From positions 496,001 to 560,000 of the forward strand of contig PVEQ01000001.1 in assembly GCA_002973575.1 (NCBI GenBank): 64,000 nt of DNA. The letters are read 5' to 3'. Below are positions 34,889 through 42,290 of this stretch, piece after piece; within the stretch, counting starts at the first letter, position 1; each line of letters starts with the position of its first letter. Under the pieces are notes generated by a model. That model searched no databases and was not told the DNA's origin. It saw nothing but the letters and a program-made list of their open reading frames with translations. Origin of the DNA: Sediminibacterium magnilacihabitans. GTDB lineage: Bacteria; Bacteroidota; Bacteroidia; Chitinophagales; Chitinophagaceae. The translations under genes and the position numbers were made by a program.

Positions 34889-34896
34889 CAAATGTA
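34889..34896 (-). promoter_or_regulatory. -7 promoter box of the acyl-CoA reductase
   Basis: TACATTTG on the minus strand matches TAnnTTTG exactly, 24 bp before the ATG at 34864. A TTTG lies 15 bp further upstream, shorter than the usual spacing. Confidence 0.5.
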
Positions 34897-34927
34897 AAAT
34901 CACTAATCCAACAAACTCTTTTTTTGT

Positions 34928-35275
34928 ATGGCAATCAAAATAACAGAAGAATGTATCAACTGCGGCGCCTGTGAGCCCGAATGTCCGAATAACGCAATCT
35001 ACGAGGGTGGGGTGGAATGGGCCATTGCCGATGGAACCACTGTTAAAGGCGAATTTACCCTGATGGACGGCTCGGTTGTAGAAGCTGATAAGCGTTTTGA
35101 ACCCATCAGCGTAGATACTTACTATATAACTCCCAATAAATGCACCGAATGCCAGGGTTTCCATGAAGAACCCCAGTGTGCAGCCGTATGTCCGGTTGAC
35201 TGCTGTGTACCTGATGAAATGTACCGCGAAACAGTAGACGAACTGCTGGCCAAGAAGGAAAAAATGCACATCTAA
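34928..35275 (+). CDS. 2[4Fe-4S] ferredoxin, Allochromatium type
   Basis: A 115-residue electron carrier. Cluster one is bound by Cys9-x2-Cys12-x2-Cys15-x3-Cys19-Pro, cluster two by Cys72-x2-Cys75-x8-Cys84-x3-Cys88-Pro. The eight-residue insertion in the second motif is typical of the Allochromatium vinosum (Alvin) ferredoxin group. An insert (about 27-65, V-E-W-A-I-A-D-G-T) is also present. Such ferredoxins have very low potentials and pass electrons to oxidoreductases in the cytosol. It is divergent from the acyl-CoA reductase, but a direct partnership is not shown. Confidence 0.94.
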   Translation: MAIKITEECINCGACEPECPNNAIYEGGVEWAIADGTTVKGEFTLMDGSVVEADKRFEPISVDTYYITPNKCTECQGFHEEPQCAAVCPVDCCVPDEMYRETVDELLAKKEKMHI

Positions 35276-35276
35276 T

Positions 35277-35292
35277 GCACAGGCGCCTGTGC
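35277..35292. promoter_or_regulatory. 16-bp perfect palindrome after the ferredoxin gene
   Basis: GCACAGGC followed by its exact reverse complement, one base after the ferredoxin stop. It is immediately before a TAAACTTTG box (35293-35301) and the candidate RNA at 35302. It could be a regulator site or a 6-bp hairpin with a GCGC loop. Confidence 0.4.
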
Positions 35293-35301
35293 TAAACTTT
35301 G

Positions 35302-35448
35302 AGGGGGAAATACTTGCAAAAGCGCGTGGATTTACTTAGCTTAGTCCTAATTAATTGTTGCCATTCAAAGAGACAACAACTTGTAACGGCGGGTGATATT
35401 TCCTGCCAACGTGAGGTGAAGAGACGGGGAGTTTCTTCACCTTTTTTT
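35302..35448 (+). ncRNA. Candidate structured small RNA or leader
   Basis: This non-coding stretch between ferredoxin and ddl contains three successive hairpins: TTGTTG / CAACAA (35355-35360 with 35374-35379), GGCGGG / CCTGCC (35388-35393 with 35402-35407, one G-U) and the terminator at 35415-35441. GGAAATA near 35306 can alternatively pair with TATTTCC (35397-35403), a possible closing stem. A -7-like TAAACTTTG (35293-35301) precedes it. I recognise no known RNA family, so identity stays open; it could also be a long 3' UTR. Confidence 0.4.
35415..35448 (+). terminator. Intrinsic terminator between ferredoxin and ddl
   Basis: An 11-bp stem, GGTGAAGAGAC (35415-35425) with 35431-35441 (one G-U), a 5-nt loop and T7. 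It ends transcription of the candidate RNA or the ferredoxin mRNA. Confidence 0.85.
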
Positions 35449-35462
35449 ATCATCCTCATCCC

Positions 35463-35470
35463 TATATTTG
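35463..35470 (+). promoter_or_regulatory. -7 box upstream of ddl
   Basis: TATATTTG matches TAnnTTTG exactly. The predicted mRNA leader of about 100 nt would consist almost wholly of dispersed repeat copy 3. Confidence 0.5.
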
Positions 35471-35480
35471 CCTACATGTT

Positions 35481-35559
35481 CGTCATCCTGAGCGTGCGAA
35501 GCGAGTCGAAGGATCTGCCGAACCTTCAGTGAGATCCCCCGGTTGCACTCGGGATGACG
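35481..35559. repeat. Dispersed palindromic repeat, copy 3
   Basis: A 79-bp copy with outer arms CGTCATCCTGAG and CTCGGGATGACG. The inner stem is decayed to GGATCT / AGATCC. It lies between a -7 box and the ddl start, so it would be transcribed as the 5' UTR. Confidence 0.88.
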
Positions 35560-35573
35560 TTAAAAACAAGGAA

Positions 35574-36554
35574 ATGAAAAAAAAGATAGCCCTGGTAACA
35601 GGAGGCTTGAGCAACGAAGCACAGATCAGTTATAAAAGCGCTATTACCGTTGGCAACAATGTAGACAGGGAGCGGTTCGATGTGTACCGGATCGATATCA
35701 ATGCCACCGGCTGGTGGTATGAACCTGTGCAGGGAGAAAAATCGAAAGTCAACCGCGACGATTTCTCAGTTATTGATAGCGGCAAGAAGATCAATTTCGA
35801 TGCGATATTGCTTTGCATTCATGGTACGCCGGGAGAAGATGGTAAGTTGCAGGGATATTTCGATATGCTTGGGTTGCCTTATACCAGTTGCGATGCGGCT
35901 ACTTCAGCGCTTACTTTCAACAAAAGATATACAGTGGCTGTTGCAGCATTCGGGGGCATACATGTTGCACACTCCAAACATATTTTCAGGCATACCCCCG
36001 TATCCTCCGAAGCCATACTGACTGCCTTAAAACTACCTGTGTTCGTGAAACCCAACAACGGCGGCAGCAGCATCGGCATGAGTAAAGTGAGTGTGTCGGA
36101 TGAGCTGGAAGCTGCGCTGCATAAGGCTTTCCGGGAAGACGACCAGGTGCTGGTAGAAGAATATATCAGCGGACGCGAGTTCACGATCGGTGTATTCAAG
36201 TCGAAAGGAAAGATCATGGTACTGCCTATTACGGAAGTGAGCACGCAAAACGAGTTCTTCGATTTTGAAGCGAAGTACCAGGGCAAAAGCGTTGAAACAA
36301 CACCTGCGTTGATTGATGATGCAATGAAAACAAAACTGGAAGCGGCCGCTAAAAAAGTGTATGAGGTGTTGAACTGCCGCGGTGTGGTACGCATCGATTT
36401 TATTTACAACGAAGCACAGGGACAACCCTATATGCTGGAAGTGAATACGGTTCCGGGACAAAGTGAAGCCAGCATCATTCCTCAACAGGTGAAGATCATG
36501 GGATGGAACCTGAAAGATTTTTATTCTGCATTGATAGATGAAGTCCTTAATTAA
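35574..36554 (+). CDS. ddl: D-alanine--D-alanine ligase
   Basis: Ddl joins two D-alanines with ATP for peptidoglycan precursor synthesis in the cytosol. The 326-residue ATP-grasp protein (ATG at 35574; upstream in-frame codons belong to the repeat) shows I-H-G-T-P-G-E-D-G-K-L-Q-G in the N-domain, the K-P-N-N-G-G-S-S-I-G-M glycine-rich loop, V-E-E-Y-I-S-G-R-E-F-T-I-G, and M-L-E-V-N-T-V-P-G-Q-S near the end with the Mg-binding Glu and Asn. It is 9 bp upstream of the PASTA gene, so the two likely share a transcript. Confidence 0.96.
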   Translation: MKKKIALVTGGLSNEAQISYKSAITVGNNVDRERFDVYRIDINATGWWYEPVQGEKSKVNRDDFSVIDSGKKINFDAILLCIHGTPGEDGKLQGYFDMLGLPYTSCDAATSALTFNKRYTVAVAAFGGIHVAHSKHIFRHTPVSSEAILTALKLPVFVKPNNGGSSIGMSKVSVSDELEAALHKAFREDDQVLVEEYISGREFTIGVFKSKGKIMVLPITEVSTQNEFFDFEAKYQGKSVETTPALIDDAMKTKLEAAAKKVYEVLNCRGVVRIDFIYNEAQGQPYMLEVNTVPGQSEASIIPQQVKIMGWNLKDFYSALIDEVLN

Positions 36555-36563
36555 TAAGTAAGC

Positions 36564-37403
36564 ATGAGCAACCTGGTTAAAAGAATTACTGGAAAATCCA
36601 TTTGGGTAAACATACTCGCAGCGATCGGTATCCTCGTTGTATTACTGATCCTTTTTTTCAGTTCATTAGGATGGCTTACGGGCTATGGGAAAGTGGAGAA
36701 AGTGCCATCGGTAACAGGACAAAACGTGCTGGCCGCCCAACAGATACTGCAAGCCAAAGGATTTGATGTAGTGATACAGGATTCATTGTATATCGATAGC
36801 ATTCCCAAACAAGCGGTGATCCGCCAATCTCCTGAGGCAGACGCTACCGTGAAATCCGGCCGCGCTGTTTATCTTACCGTCAACCGCAGCATTCCACCGC
36901 AGGTAGAAATGCCCAATATGGCAGGCTTTTCCATCAGAAGCGCGGAAATGTACCTGCGCAGCCTGGGATTGAAACTGGGTGAAGTGACCTACAAGCCTGA
37001 TATAGCGCGTAACTCTGTGTTGGAACAGTATTACAACGGCGCCCAGATAACAGCCGGAACCAAGATACCGTTGGGCAGTACCATTAGCTTTGTACTGGGA
37101 AGCGGTGTAGGCGGCAGCGATATTCCTGTGCCCGACCTGGTAGGCATGACCTTGCTGGAAGCGCGTACTTACCTCGCTACGGTGAATGTGAACATTGGTT
37201 CTATTGTTGCTACCGATGCCGTCAAAGATTCAGCAGCAGCTTTTATAGTAAAGCAGTCGCCCACGGTTTTGTCTGATGTGCTGGGGCCAACAGGACAAAA
37301 AGTACCCAATAAGATCAGGCAGGGGCAGGTGATGGATATCTACATCAGTTCCATAGCGCCTGTAAGGGATTCAACAGCAGCGCAAACACCTGTGAATCAT
37401 TAA
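36564..37403 (+). CDS. PASTA-domain membrane protein
   Basis: A 279-residue protein with a short cytosolic N-terminus, one membrane helix (about 15-38) and three PASTA domains in the periplasm (about 44-111, 112-183, 186-268; each with a V-P-x-(V/L)-x-G/M start such as V-P-D-L-V-G-M). PASTA domains bind peptidoglycan or beta-lactam-like ligands in Ser/Thr kinases and PBPs, but no kinase or transpeptidase domain is present here. Next to ddl and convergent with murB, it is probably a cell-wall sensing or scaffolding factor (inference). Its stop overlaps the murB stop region by 4 bp. Confidence 0.9.
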   Translation: MSNLVKRITGKSIWVNILAAIGILVVLLILFFSSLGWLTGYGKVEKVPSVTGQNVLAAQQILQAKGFDVVIQDSLYIDSIPKQAVIRQSPEADATVKSGRAVYLTVNRSIPPQVEMPNMAGFSIRSAEMYLRSLGLKLGEVTYKPDIARNSVLEQYYNGAQITAGTKIPLGSTISFVLGSGVGGSDIPVPDLVGMTLLEARTYLATVNVNIGSIVATDAVKDSAAAFIVKQSPTVLSDVLGPTGQKVPNKIRQGQVMDIYISSIAPVRDSTAAQTPVNH

Positions 37404-38410
37404 ACCAGGTTCACTTCCCGTTCAAGGTGAATACCGAATTCCTCTTGCACACTGTTGATGATATCGGTTGAAAGTTGCACTATTTCAGCGCCTGTGGCAT
37501 TACCGTAATTCACCAATACGAGCGCTTGCCGTGCATGACAGCCCGCATCGCCTTTCCGGTAACCTTTCCAGCCGCATTGCTCTATCAGCCAACCGGCGGC
37601 AACTTTCGTTTGGCCTGCACCCGCAGGATAGCCAACAATTGTGGGGAATGATTGTTGCAATTGTTCAAACTGAAGCGTGGGAATAGTGGGGTTTTTGAAA
37701 AAACTGCCGGCATTACCCGTCTCGGCAGGGTCTGGTAACTTGCTGCGCCTGATGTGTATTACTGCCTCTGAAATAGCTTTTATAGAGCGTTCCTGCACAC
37801 CCATTTTTTCCAGTTCCTGTTCTATCGCCCCATAACTTGTATTGAACACCGGTTTTTTGCGTAAACGGAAAGTCACATTCAAAATGATGAACTGGTCTTT
37901 GTATTTGTTTTTGAAAACACTTTCGCGATAGCCGAATGAGCAGTCGGCAAGCGTAAAGGTTACCAGCTTTCGCTCTTCGCGATGAAAAGCTTCCAGCTCA
38001 TGAAATACGTCTTTGATCTCAACACCATAGGCGCCGATGTTCTGCATGGGAGAAGCGCCCACATTACCGGGAATCAAACTGAGGTTTTCAACGCCGGCAT
38101 AACCTTGCGCTATGCAATGCATCACAAACTGGTGCCAGTTCTCACCGGCAGCGGCTTTCACGTAAAAATAATTGTCATCTTCATCTATGAGACGGATGCC
38201 TTTGCATTCGTTTTTCAATACCCATCCATTAAAGTCGCCGGTGAAAAGAATATTGCTTCCGCCGCCGAGCACCAGCATTTGTTCATGACCGGCAGCACTA
38301 AGCAATTCCTCCAACACCATCACCGATTCAAAAGCAGCAAAATATTTTGCTTTCACGTCGATGGCAAAACTGTTGTATGGTTTGAGTGATAAGTGCTGGC
38401 TAATTTGCAT
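37400..38410 (-). CDS. murB: UDP-N-acetylenolpyruvoylglucosamine reductase
   Basis: MurB reduces UDP-GlcNAc-enolpyruvate to UDP-MurNAc with NADPH and FAD. The 336-residue protein is of the longer E. coli type. The FAD domain has L-V-L-G-G-G-S-N-I-L-F (about 46-56) and P-G-N-V-G-A-S-P-M-Q-N-I-G-A-Y-G (about 113-128), and the catalytic Ser is in G-N-A-G-S-F-F-K-N-P. It overlaps the end of the convergent PASTA gene by 4 bp and lies 23 bp downstream of priA in the same direction. Confidence 0.97.
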   Translation of the reverse strand: MQISQHLSLKPYNSFAIDVKAKYFAAFESVMVLEELLSAAGHEQMLVLGGGSNILFTGDFNGWVLKNECKGIRLIDEDDNYFYVKAAAGENWHQFVMHCIAQGYAGVENLSLIPGNVGASPMQNIGAYGVEIKDVFHELEAFHREERKLVTFTLADCSFGYRESVFKNKYKDQFIILNVTFRLRKKPVFNTSYGAIEQELEKMGVQERSIKAISEAVIHIRRSKLPDPAETGNAGSFFKNPTIPTLQFEQLQQSFPTIVGYPAGAGQTKVAAGWLIEQCGWKGYRKGDAGCHARQALVLVNYGNATGAEIVQLSTDIINSVQEEFGIHLEREVNLV

Positions 38411-38433
38411 GGAGATTAGGTTGGTATAATGAT

Positions 38434-40869
38434 TTAAACAGGATCTGCATCGGGCTGTATCACAACCGCCCTGTATCTTTTATTGGATTGGATGATGACT
38501 GTTTGCTGATGAATTTCTTTTTTACACTGATGGATGAAGCGACTGTCTTTCGGCAGCTTGAGCAGTATTTCCCAAAGGTATTGATTGCGTATACGATCTA
38601 CCACCGGTTGCGCAGGACCAGAAAGGTATTTGCCAAAATGGGTTTTCAATCCCTGCGCCATAATATGGGCGGCCTCTTCGGCAATATGTTTTTCCCTGTG
38701 TTTGAAAACCAGGCGGATCAGCCTGGTATAGGGTGGATAGTCGAATGCTTTTCTGTTATGCAATTCAAATTCAAAGAGCTCGGCATAACGATGGTCTTTC
38801 ACGAATTGCAAAACCGGGTGCTGCAGATTGCTCACCTGTATCAGCACTTTCCCTTCATCGTCTTTGCGGCCGGCCCTCCCGCTCACCTGCTCCATCAACT
38901 GGAATGCTCGTTCATTGACCCTGAAATCGGTGAAGTTGAGGATGCCATCGGCATCAACAATGCACACCAGGTTCACGTGTTCAAAGTCCAGCCCCTTTAC
39001 CACCATCTGTGTGCCCACCAGCAGATCAATACGCTGCTGTTCAAATAATTTGATCAGCGCATCGTGATCGTGTTTGCCTTTGACGCTGTCGTAATCCATC
39101 CGGGCGGTCCTGGCTTCGGGAAATGTTTCGCCCAACAATTCTTCTACCTGTTCCGTACCAAAATTTTTCTGTGTGAAATGATGGTTGCCACAGGCCAGGC
39201 AAGTTTGTATCACCGGGTAAATGGTGCCGCAATAATGACAAACCAGTTGATTTCTTGTTTTGTGATACGTTAGTGTTACATCACAATCGCGGCATTGCGG
39301 TATCCATCCGCAGGTATCGCATACCTGGTACGGAGCATAGCCCCGTCTGTTCTGAAAAATGATGACCTGTTTCTTTGCCTCCAATGATGCCTGGATGGCA
39401 TCGATGAGTGGTGGTGTAAATACAGGTTTTGGTTTGGCAGGATATTTTTTTATGTCGATGAGTTCGATAGCGGGCAGACCTGCATCGCCAAATCTTTCGG
39501 CAAGGGTTACCAGTCCGTATTTATCCTGCATGCAATTAAAATAACTTTCTACCGAAGGCGTAGCGCTTCCGAGTAATACCTTAGCGCCGAACAAGGATGC
39601 ATAATAAATAGCGGTGTCTCTTGCATGATAGCGGGGTGCAGGTTCCTGTTGTTTATAAGAAGCATCGTGCTCTTCATCGGTAATGATCATACCCAGTTCC
39701 CTGAAAGGAAGAAAAAGAGCAGAGCGGGCGCCCAATACTACTTTGATATCGCCCGATTTTACTTTGTTCCATATCTCAACCCGTTCATTCGGATTGAATT
39801 TGGAATGATAAATGGCAATGTACCCGCCGAAATGTTTTTGCAGGCGGCGGATGGTTTGCGCAGTGAGTGCGATCTCCGGCAGCAGGTACAACACCTGTTT
39901 ACCCTGCATGATCTGTTCTTCGATGAGTTTGATATAAATCTGTGTTTTACCGCTGGCTGTTACGCCATGCAATAAAGTAACCTGTTTGTGTTCCAGGGTT
40001 TCCCTGATGGCAGCGAGGGCTTTCTCTTGTGCAGGAGAAAGTGTGAAATCGATGGCGATATTCCTGGGCAAAGGACTGATACGATCAATGGCCCTTTTTT
40101 CGGCAACCAGGATATTTTTTTCCAGTAATCCTTTCAGTTGTGCATCGGAAGCGCCGGATTTTTTCAACAATTCTGCTTTGGTTACTTCACCCGCTGTTTT
40201 TACGAGGTGCAGGTAAGCGAGCAGCAATTCCATTTGTTTGGGTGCCCGGCTCCAGTTGTTTAGTAAATCTGCCAACTGATCCTCGTTCCGGTATGTGGCT
40301 GCCAGTGAAATATAGGTTTCAGTTTTGACTTTGTATTTCTGCTTCAATTCTTCCCACACATAACAGATATTCTTCTCTATGAGTTTTTTGATAACAGGAT
40401 AAACAACAGCAGCATCCAGCAACTGTTGCACTTCGCTCAGCCGCAATTCTTTTTTGAGTTCCAGCGCTTCCGTAACCAGGTATTCGGCGTCGGAAAGATC
40501 AGAGGGAGCATAGCCTGCCGCTTCATTCCAGATAAGCACGCTCTCACTCGATAATTTCAGGTTGGCAGGAATGGCAGCCTGCATCACTTCTCCCTCGCTG
40601 CACATGTAATAATCCGCTACCCATTCCCACAACTGCAGTTGAGAAGTATAGAGCAGGGGCTCGGGGTCCAGCACGTTTAAAATGTCTTTGGGTTGAAAGG
40701 ATTCCGGTTTAGATGGCAATACGCGTTTTACAATGCCGGCATATTTTTTATTCCTGCCCAGCACCACTTCCACACGTACGCCAGGTTGTACGGCATCCAG
40801 CAAATGCGGGGGTACCGACCAGGTGTAATTTTTGGGAAGGGCGAGTGGTATAATGACTTCTACAAACAA
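38434..40869 (-). CDS. priA: Primosomal protein N' (replication restart helicase PriA)
   Basis: PriA recognises stalled forks and loads the replicative helicase. The 811-residue protein has the N-terminal DNA-binding domain (1 to about 105), a superfamily 2 helicase core with Walker A G302-V-T-A-S-G-K-T and D398-E-E-H, and the zinc-binding Cys cluster (C-x2-C...C-x2-C in C-D-T-C-G-W and C-H-Y-C-G, C-L-A-C-G) at about 510-560. The frame begins with TTG at 40869; the family's usual M-F-V-E-V-I start supports it, and there is no ATG nearby. The gene is 24 bp upstream of murB. Confidence 0.96.
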   Translation of the reverse strand: MFVEVIIPLALPKNYTWSVPPHLLDAVQPGVRVEVVLGRNKKYAGIVKRVLPSKPESFQPKDILNVLDPEPLLYTSQLQLWEWVADYYMCSEGEVMQAAIPANLKLSSESVLIWNEAAGYAPSDLSDAEYLVTEALELKKELRLSEVQQLLDAAVVYPVIKKLIEKNICYVWEELKQKYKVKTETYISLAATYRNEDQLADLLNNWSRAPKQMELLLAYLHLVKTAGEVTKAELLKKSGASDAQLKGLLEKNILVAEKRAIDRISPLPRNIAIDFTLSPAQEKALAAIRETLEHKQVTLLHGVTASGKTQIYIKLIEEQIMQGKQVLYLLPEIALTAQTIRRLQKHFGGYIAIYHSKFNPNERVEIWNKVKSGDIKVVLGARSALFLPFRELGMIITDEEHDASYKQQEPAPRYHARDTAIYYASLFGAKVLLGSATPSVESYFNCMQDKYGLVTLAERFGDAGLPAIELIDIKKYPAKPKPVFTPPLIDAIQASLEAKKQVIIFQNRRGYAPYQVCDTCGWIPQCRDCDVTLTYHKTRNQLVCHYCGTIYPVIQTCLACGNHHFTQKNFGTEQVEELLGETFPEARTARMDYDSVKGKHDHDALIKLFEQQRIDLLVGTQMVVKGLDFEHVNLVCIVDADGILNFTDFRVNERAFQLMEQVSGRAGRKDDEGKVLIQVSNLQHPVLQFVKDHRYAELFEFELHNRKAFDYPPYTRLIRLVFKHREKHIAEEAAHIMAQGLKTHFGKYLSGPAQPVVDRIRNQYLWEILLKLPKDSRFIHQCKKEIHQQTVIIQSNKRYRAVVIQPDADPV

Positions 40870-40897
40870 ATCAACCTAATTTCTTCAAAAATAAGCT

Positions 40898-41656
40898 TTA
40901 AGCTGTTGGATAGTTGCGATAGCGTCTGAGTGCCGCTTCCATGGCATCGTATACTTGTTGTTTCAGAGACAGGATATCTCGCATGGTAAGTCCAGCTACA
41001 GGAATTTCTTCCAGGAAAACAACGCGGCTTGGTCCCGGTGTGAGTTCAAAGATGCTGCGGTAATGCAGGCGGTCAACGGTATCTACCAGTAAAATGGGCT
41101 TGATGGGTGTGGCGGTTTCAATAGCGATGCGAAAAGCGCCATCGAAAAAATTTTTCAAAGGATTACCTGTTTCGTTGAAAGTGCCTTCAGGAAAAATAAA
41201 GATGGAAATGCCATGCCGTAATGCCGCTTTGAGCGCCCGAACACTCCTGGCCCTTGTTTCTGCATTGCTGCGATTAACCAGGATCACAGCAGCGCGATAG
41301 ATCCACCCGAATACCGGTATCCTTGTCATGTCAGCTTTACCCAATACCCTGATCGGTTGGTGAGCAATCAGTACCAGGGGCGGAATATCCATATAAGAAA
41401 TATGGTTGGCCACGAAGATGTATTGCTTTTGCCAGTTATGTGGCGCTTCATAGATCTCGCGGTGTTGTACGCCAATGAGAAAGTACCAGATCTTTCCCCA
41501 GATCATGCAGAGTGCATAAATGATGTTACCACCGCGGATCTTTCCCAACAGTAATGCGAGCAATACCAACGGGAAAATAAGAAGCATCAGTATAATAAAA
41601 AGCAGGAGCGCATAAATACAATACAGGTATTGCAGGAGACGTAACAGTCTTTTCAT
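40898..41656 (-). CDS. 1-acyl-sn-glycerol-3-phosphate acyltransferase (PlsC-like)
   Basis: A 252-residue membrane-bound acyltransferase that makes phosphatidic acid from lysophosphatidic acid. Two N-terminal helices (about 8-38) precede the PlsC domain with N-H85-I-S-Y-M-D90 (the H-x4-D catalytic motif) and F-P-E-G-T-F (about 155-160) for the substrate phosphate. It is 28 bp upstream of priA in the same direction. PlsC family members also acylate ornithine lipids, so the exact acceptor is uncertain. Confidence 0.9.
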   Translation of the reverse strand: MKRLLRLLQYLYCIYALLLFIILMLLIFPLVLLALLLGKIRGGNIIYALCMIWGKIWYFLIGVQHREIYEAPHNWQKQYIFVANHISYMDIPPLVLIAHQPIRVLGKADMTRIPVFGWIYRAAVILVNRSNAETRARSVRALKAALRHGISIFIFPEGTFNETGNPLKNFFDGAFRIAIETATPIKPILLVDTVDRLHYRSIFELTPGPSRVVFLEEIPVAGLTMRDILSLKQQVYDAMEAALRRYRNYPTA

Positions 41657-41681
41657 TGGCCTAACTTAAGTAAAAACCAAC

Positions 41682-41718
41682 AAAAAAGCCCGCCTTCGCT
41701 AAAGCTACGGCGGACTTG
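41682..41718 (-). terminator. Terminator after the 43-aa membrane protein
   Basis: On the minus strand GTCCGCC / GGCGGGC (7 bp, one G-T) encloses a 14-nt loop and is followed by T6, between the 43-aa gene and the acyltransferase. Confidence 0.75.
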
Positions 41719-41748
41719 TCAGGTATTTAAAAAATATTGCGGAACGAA

Positions 41749-41880
41749 TCAGGCAACATTTTTTATTTCTTTCTTAGCCAGTAACAGGGCGAATACGCCG
41801 ATACAGGCAATAAGACCAATAACCAGTAATGTACCTTCATTGGTTACATCCAGGGTTGATTGTGCTGCTAACAAATTCAT
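41749..41880 (-). CDS. 43-aa single-helix membrane miniprotein
   Basis: An ATG at 41880 opens a 43-codon frame ending TGA at 41749. The product has a polar N-terminus (M-N-L-L-A-A-Q-S-T-L-D-V-T-N-E-G), one hydrophobic helix (about 17-35, L-L-V-I-G-L-I-A-C-I-G-V-F) and a K-K-E-I-K end, so an N-out/C-in topology is likely. No family is recognised. It has its own terminator 31 bp downstream, supporting a real short gene. Confidence 0.62.
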   Translation of the reverse strand: MNLLAAQSTLDVTNEGTLLVIGLIACIGVFALLLAKKEIKNVA

Positions 41881-42176
41881 GGTTTGATTTTTTATTTGTA
41901 ATAAAAGAACACCACAAAGTTGAACCAAAAAAGCACAACTTTTACATAGTGCGCCTGCACAGAATCGATGGGTTATGCAATATGAAAAATGATAATAAAT
42001 GTTTTGGGCTGACTATCGGGCCTGTTTAAAACAGCAGATGGCCTGAGAAGTTTTTTTTGTTGAAAAAACTAAAACGAATGAGGGTGGGGTTAGCAAAAAA
42101 AGCGGGTTTGTACGGAAGCCTGTTTTTTCAAAAAAAGAGTAAAAAATTTTGAAAAAATTTTCCACAAGGCTGCGTA
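41881..42176. other. Intergenic A/T-rich region with hairpins
   Basis: This stretch holds the leader of the 43-aa gene and no convincing coding frame. It contains an 8-bp inverted repeat, AGTTTTTT-N6-AAAAAACT (42049-42070), and a short CTGTTT-A-AAACAG palindrome (42023-42035). A further AAGCCC / GGGCTT hairpin with a T-run (42177-42198, plus strand) follows it. Confidence 0.5.
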
Positions 42177-42200
42177 AAGCCCCTAAAATGGGCTTTTTGG

Positions 42201-42242
42201 GGAAAAAGAAGGGGCACCATGCTAGGATGATGCCCCCTTTTT
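42201..42242. terminator. Bidirectional terminator downstream of the Amt gene
   Basis: GGGGCACCA pairs with TGATGCCCC (42211-42219 with 42228-42236, one G-T) around an 8-nt loop. T6 follows on the plus strand and an interrupted T-run on the minus strand, 49 bp after the Amt stop. Confidence 0.8.
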
Positions 42243-42290
42243 GCCTGTCATTTATCTCAAAAAATGTGGCCGTTTGTAAAGGCGGAATGA

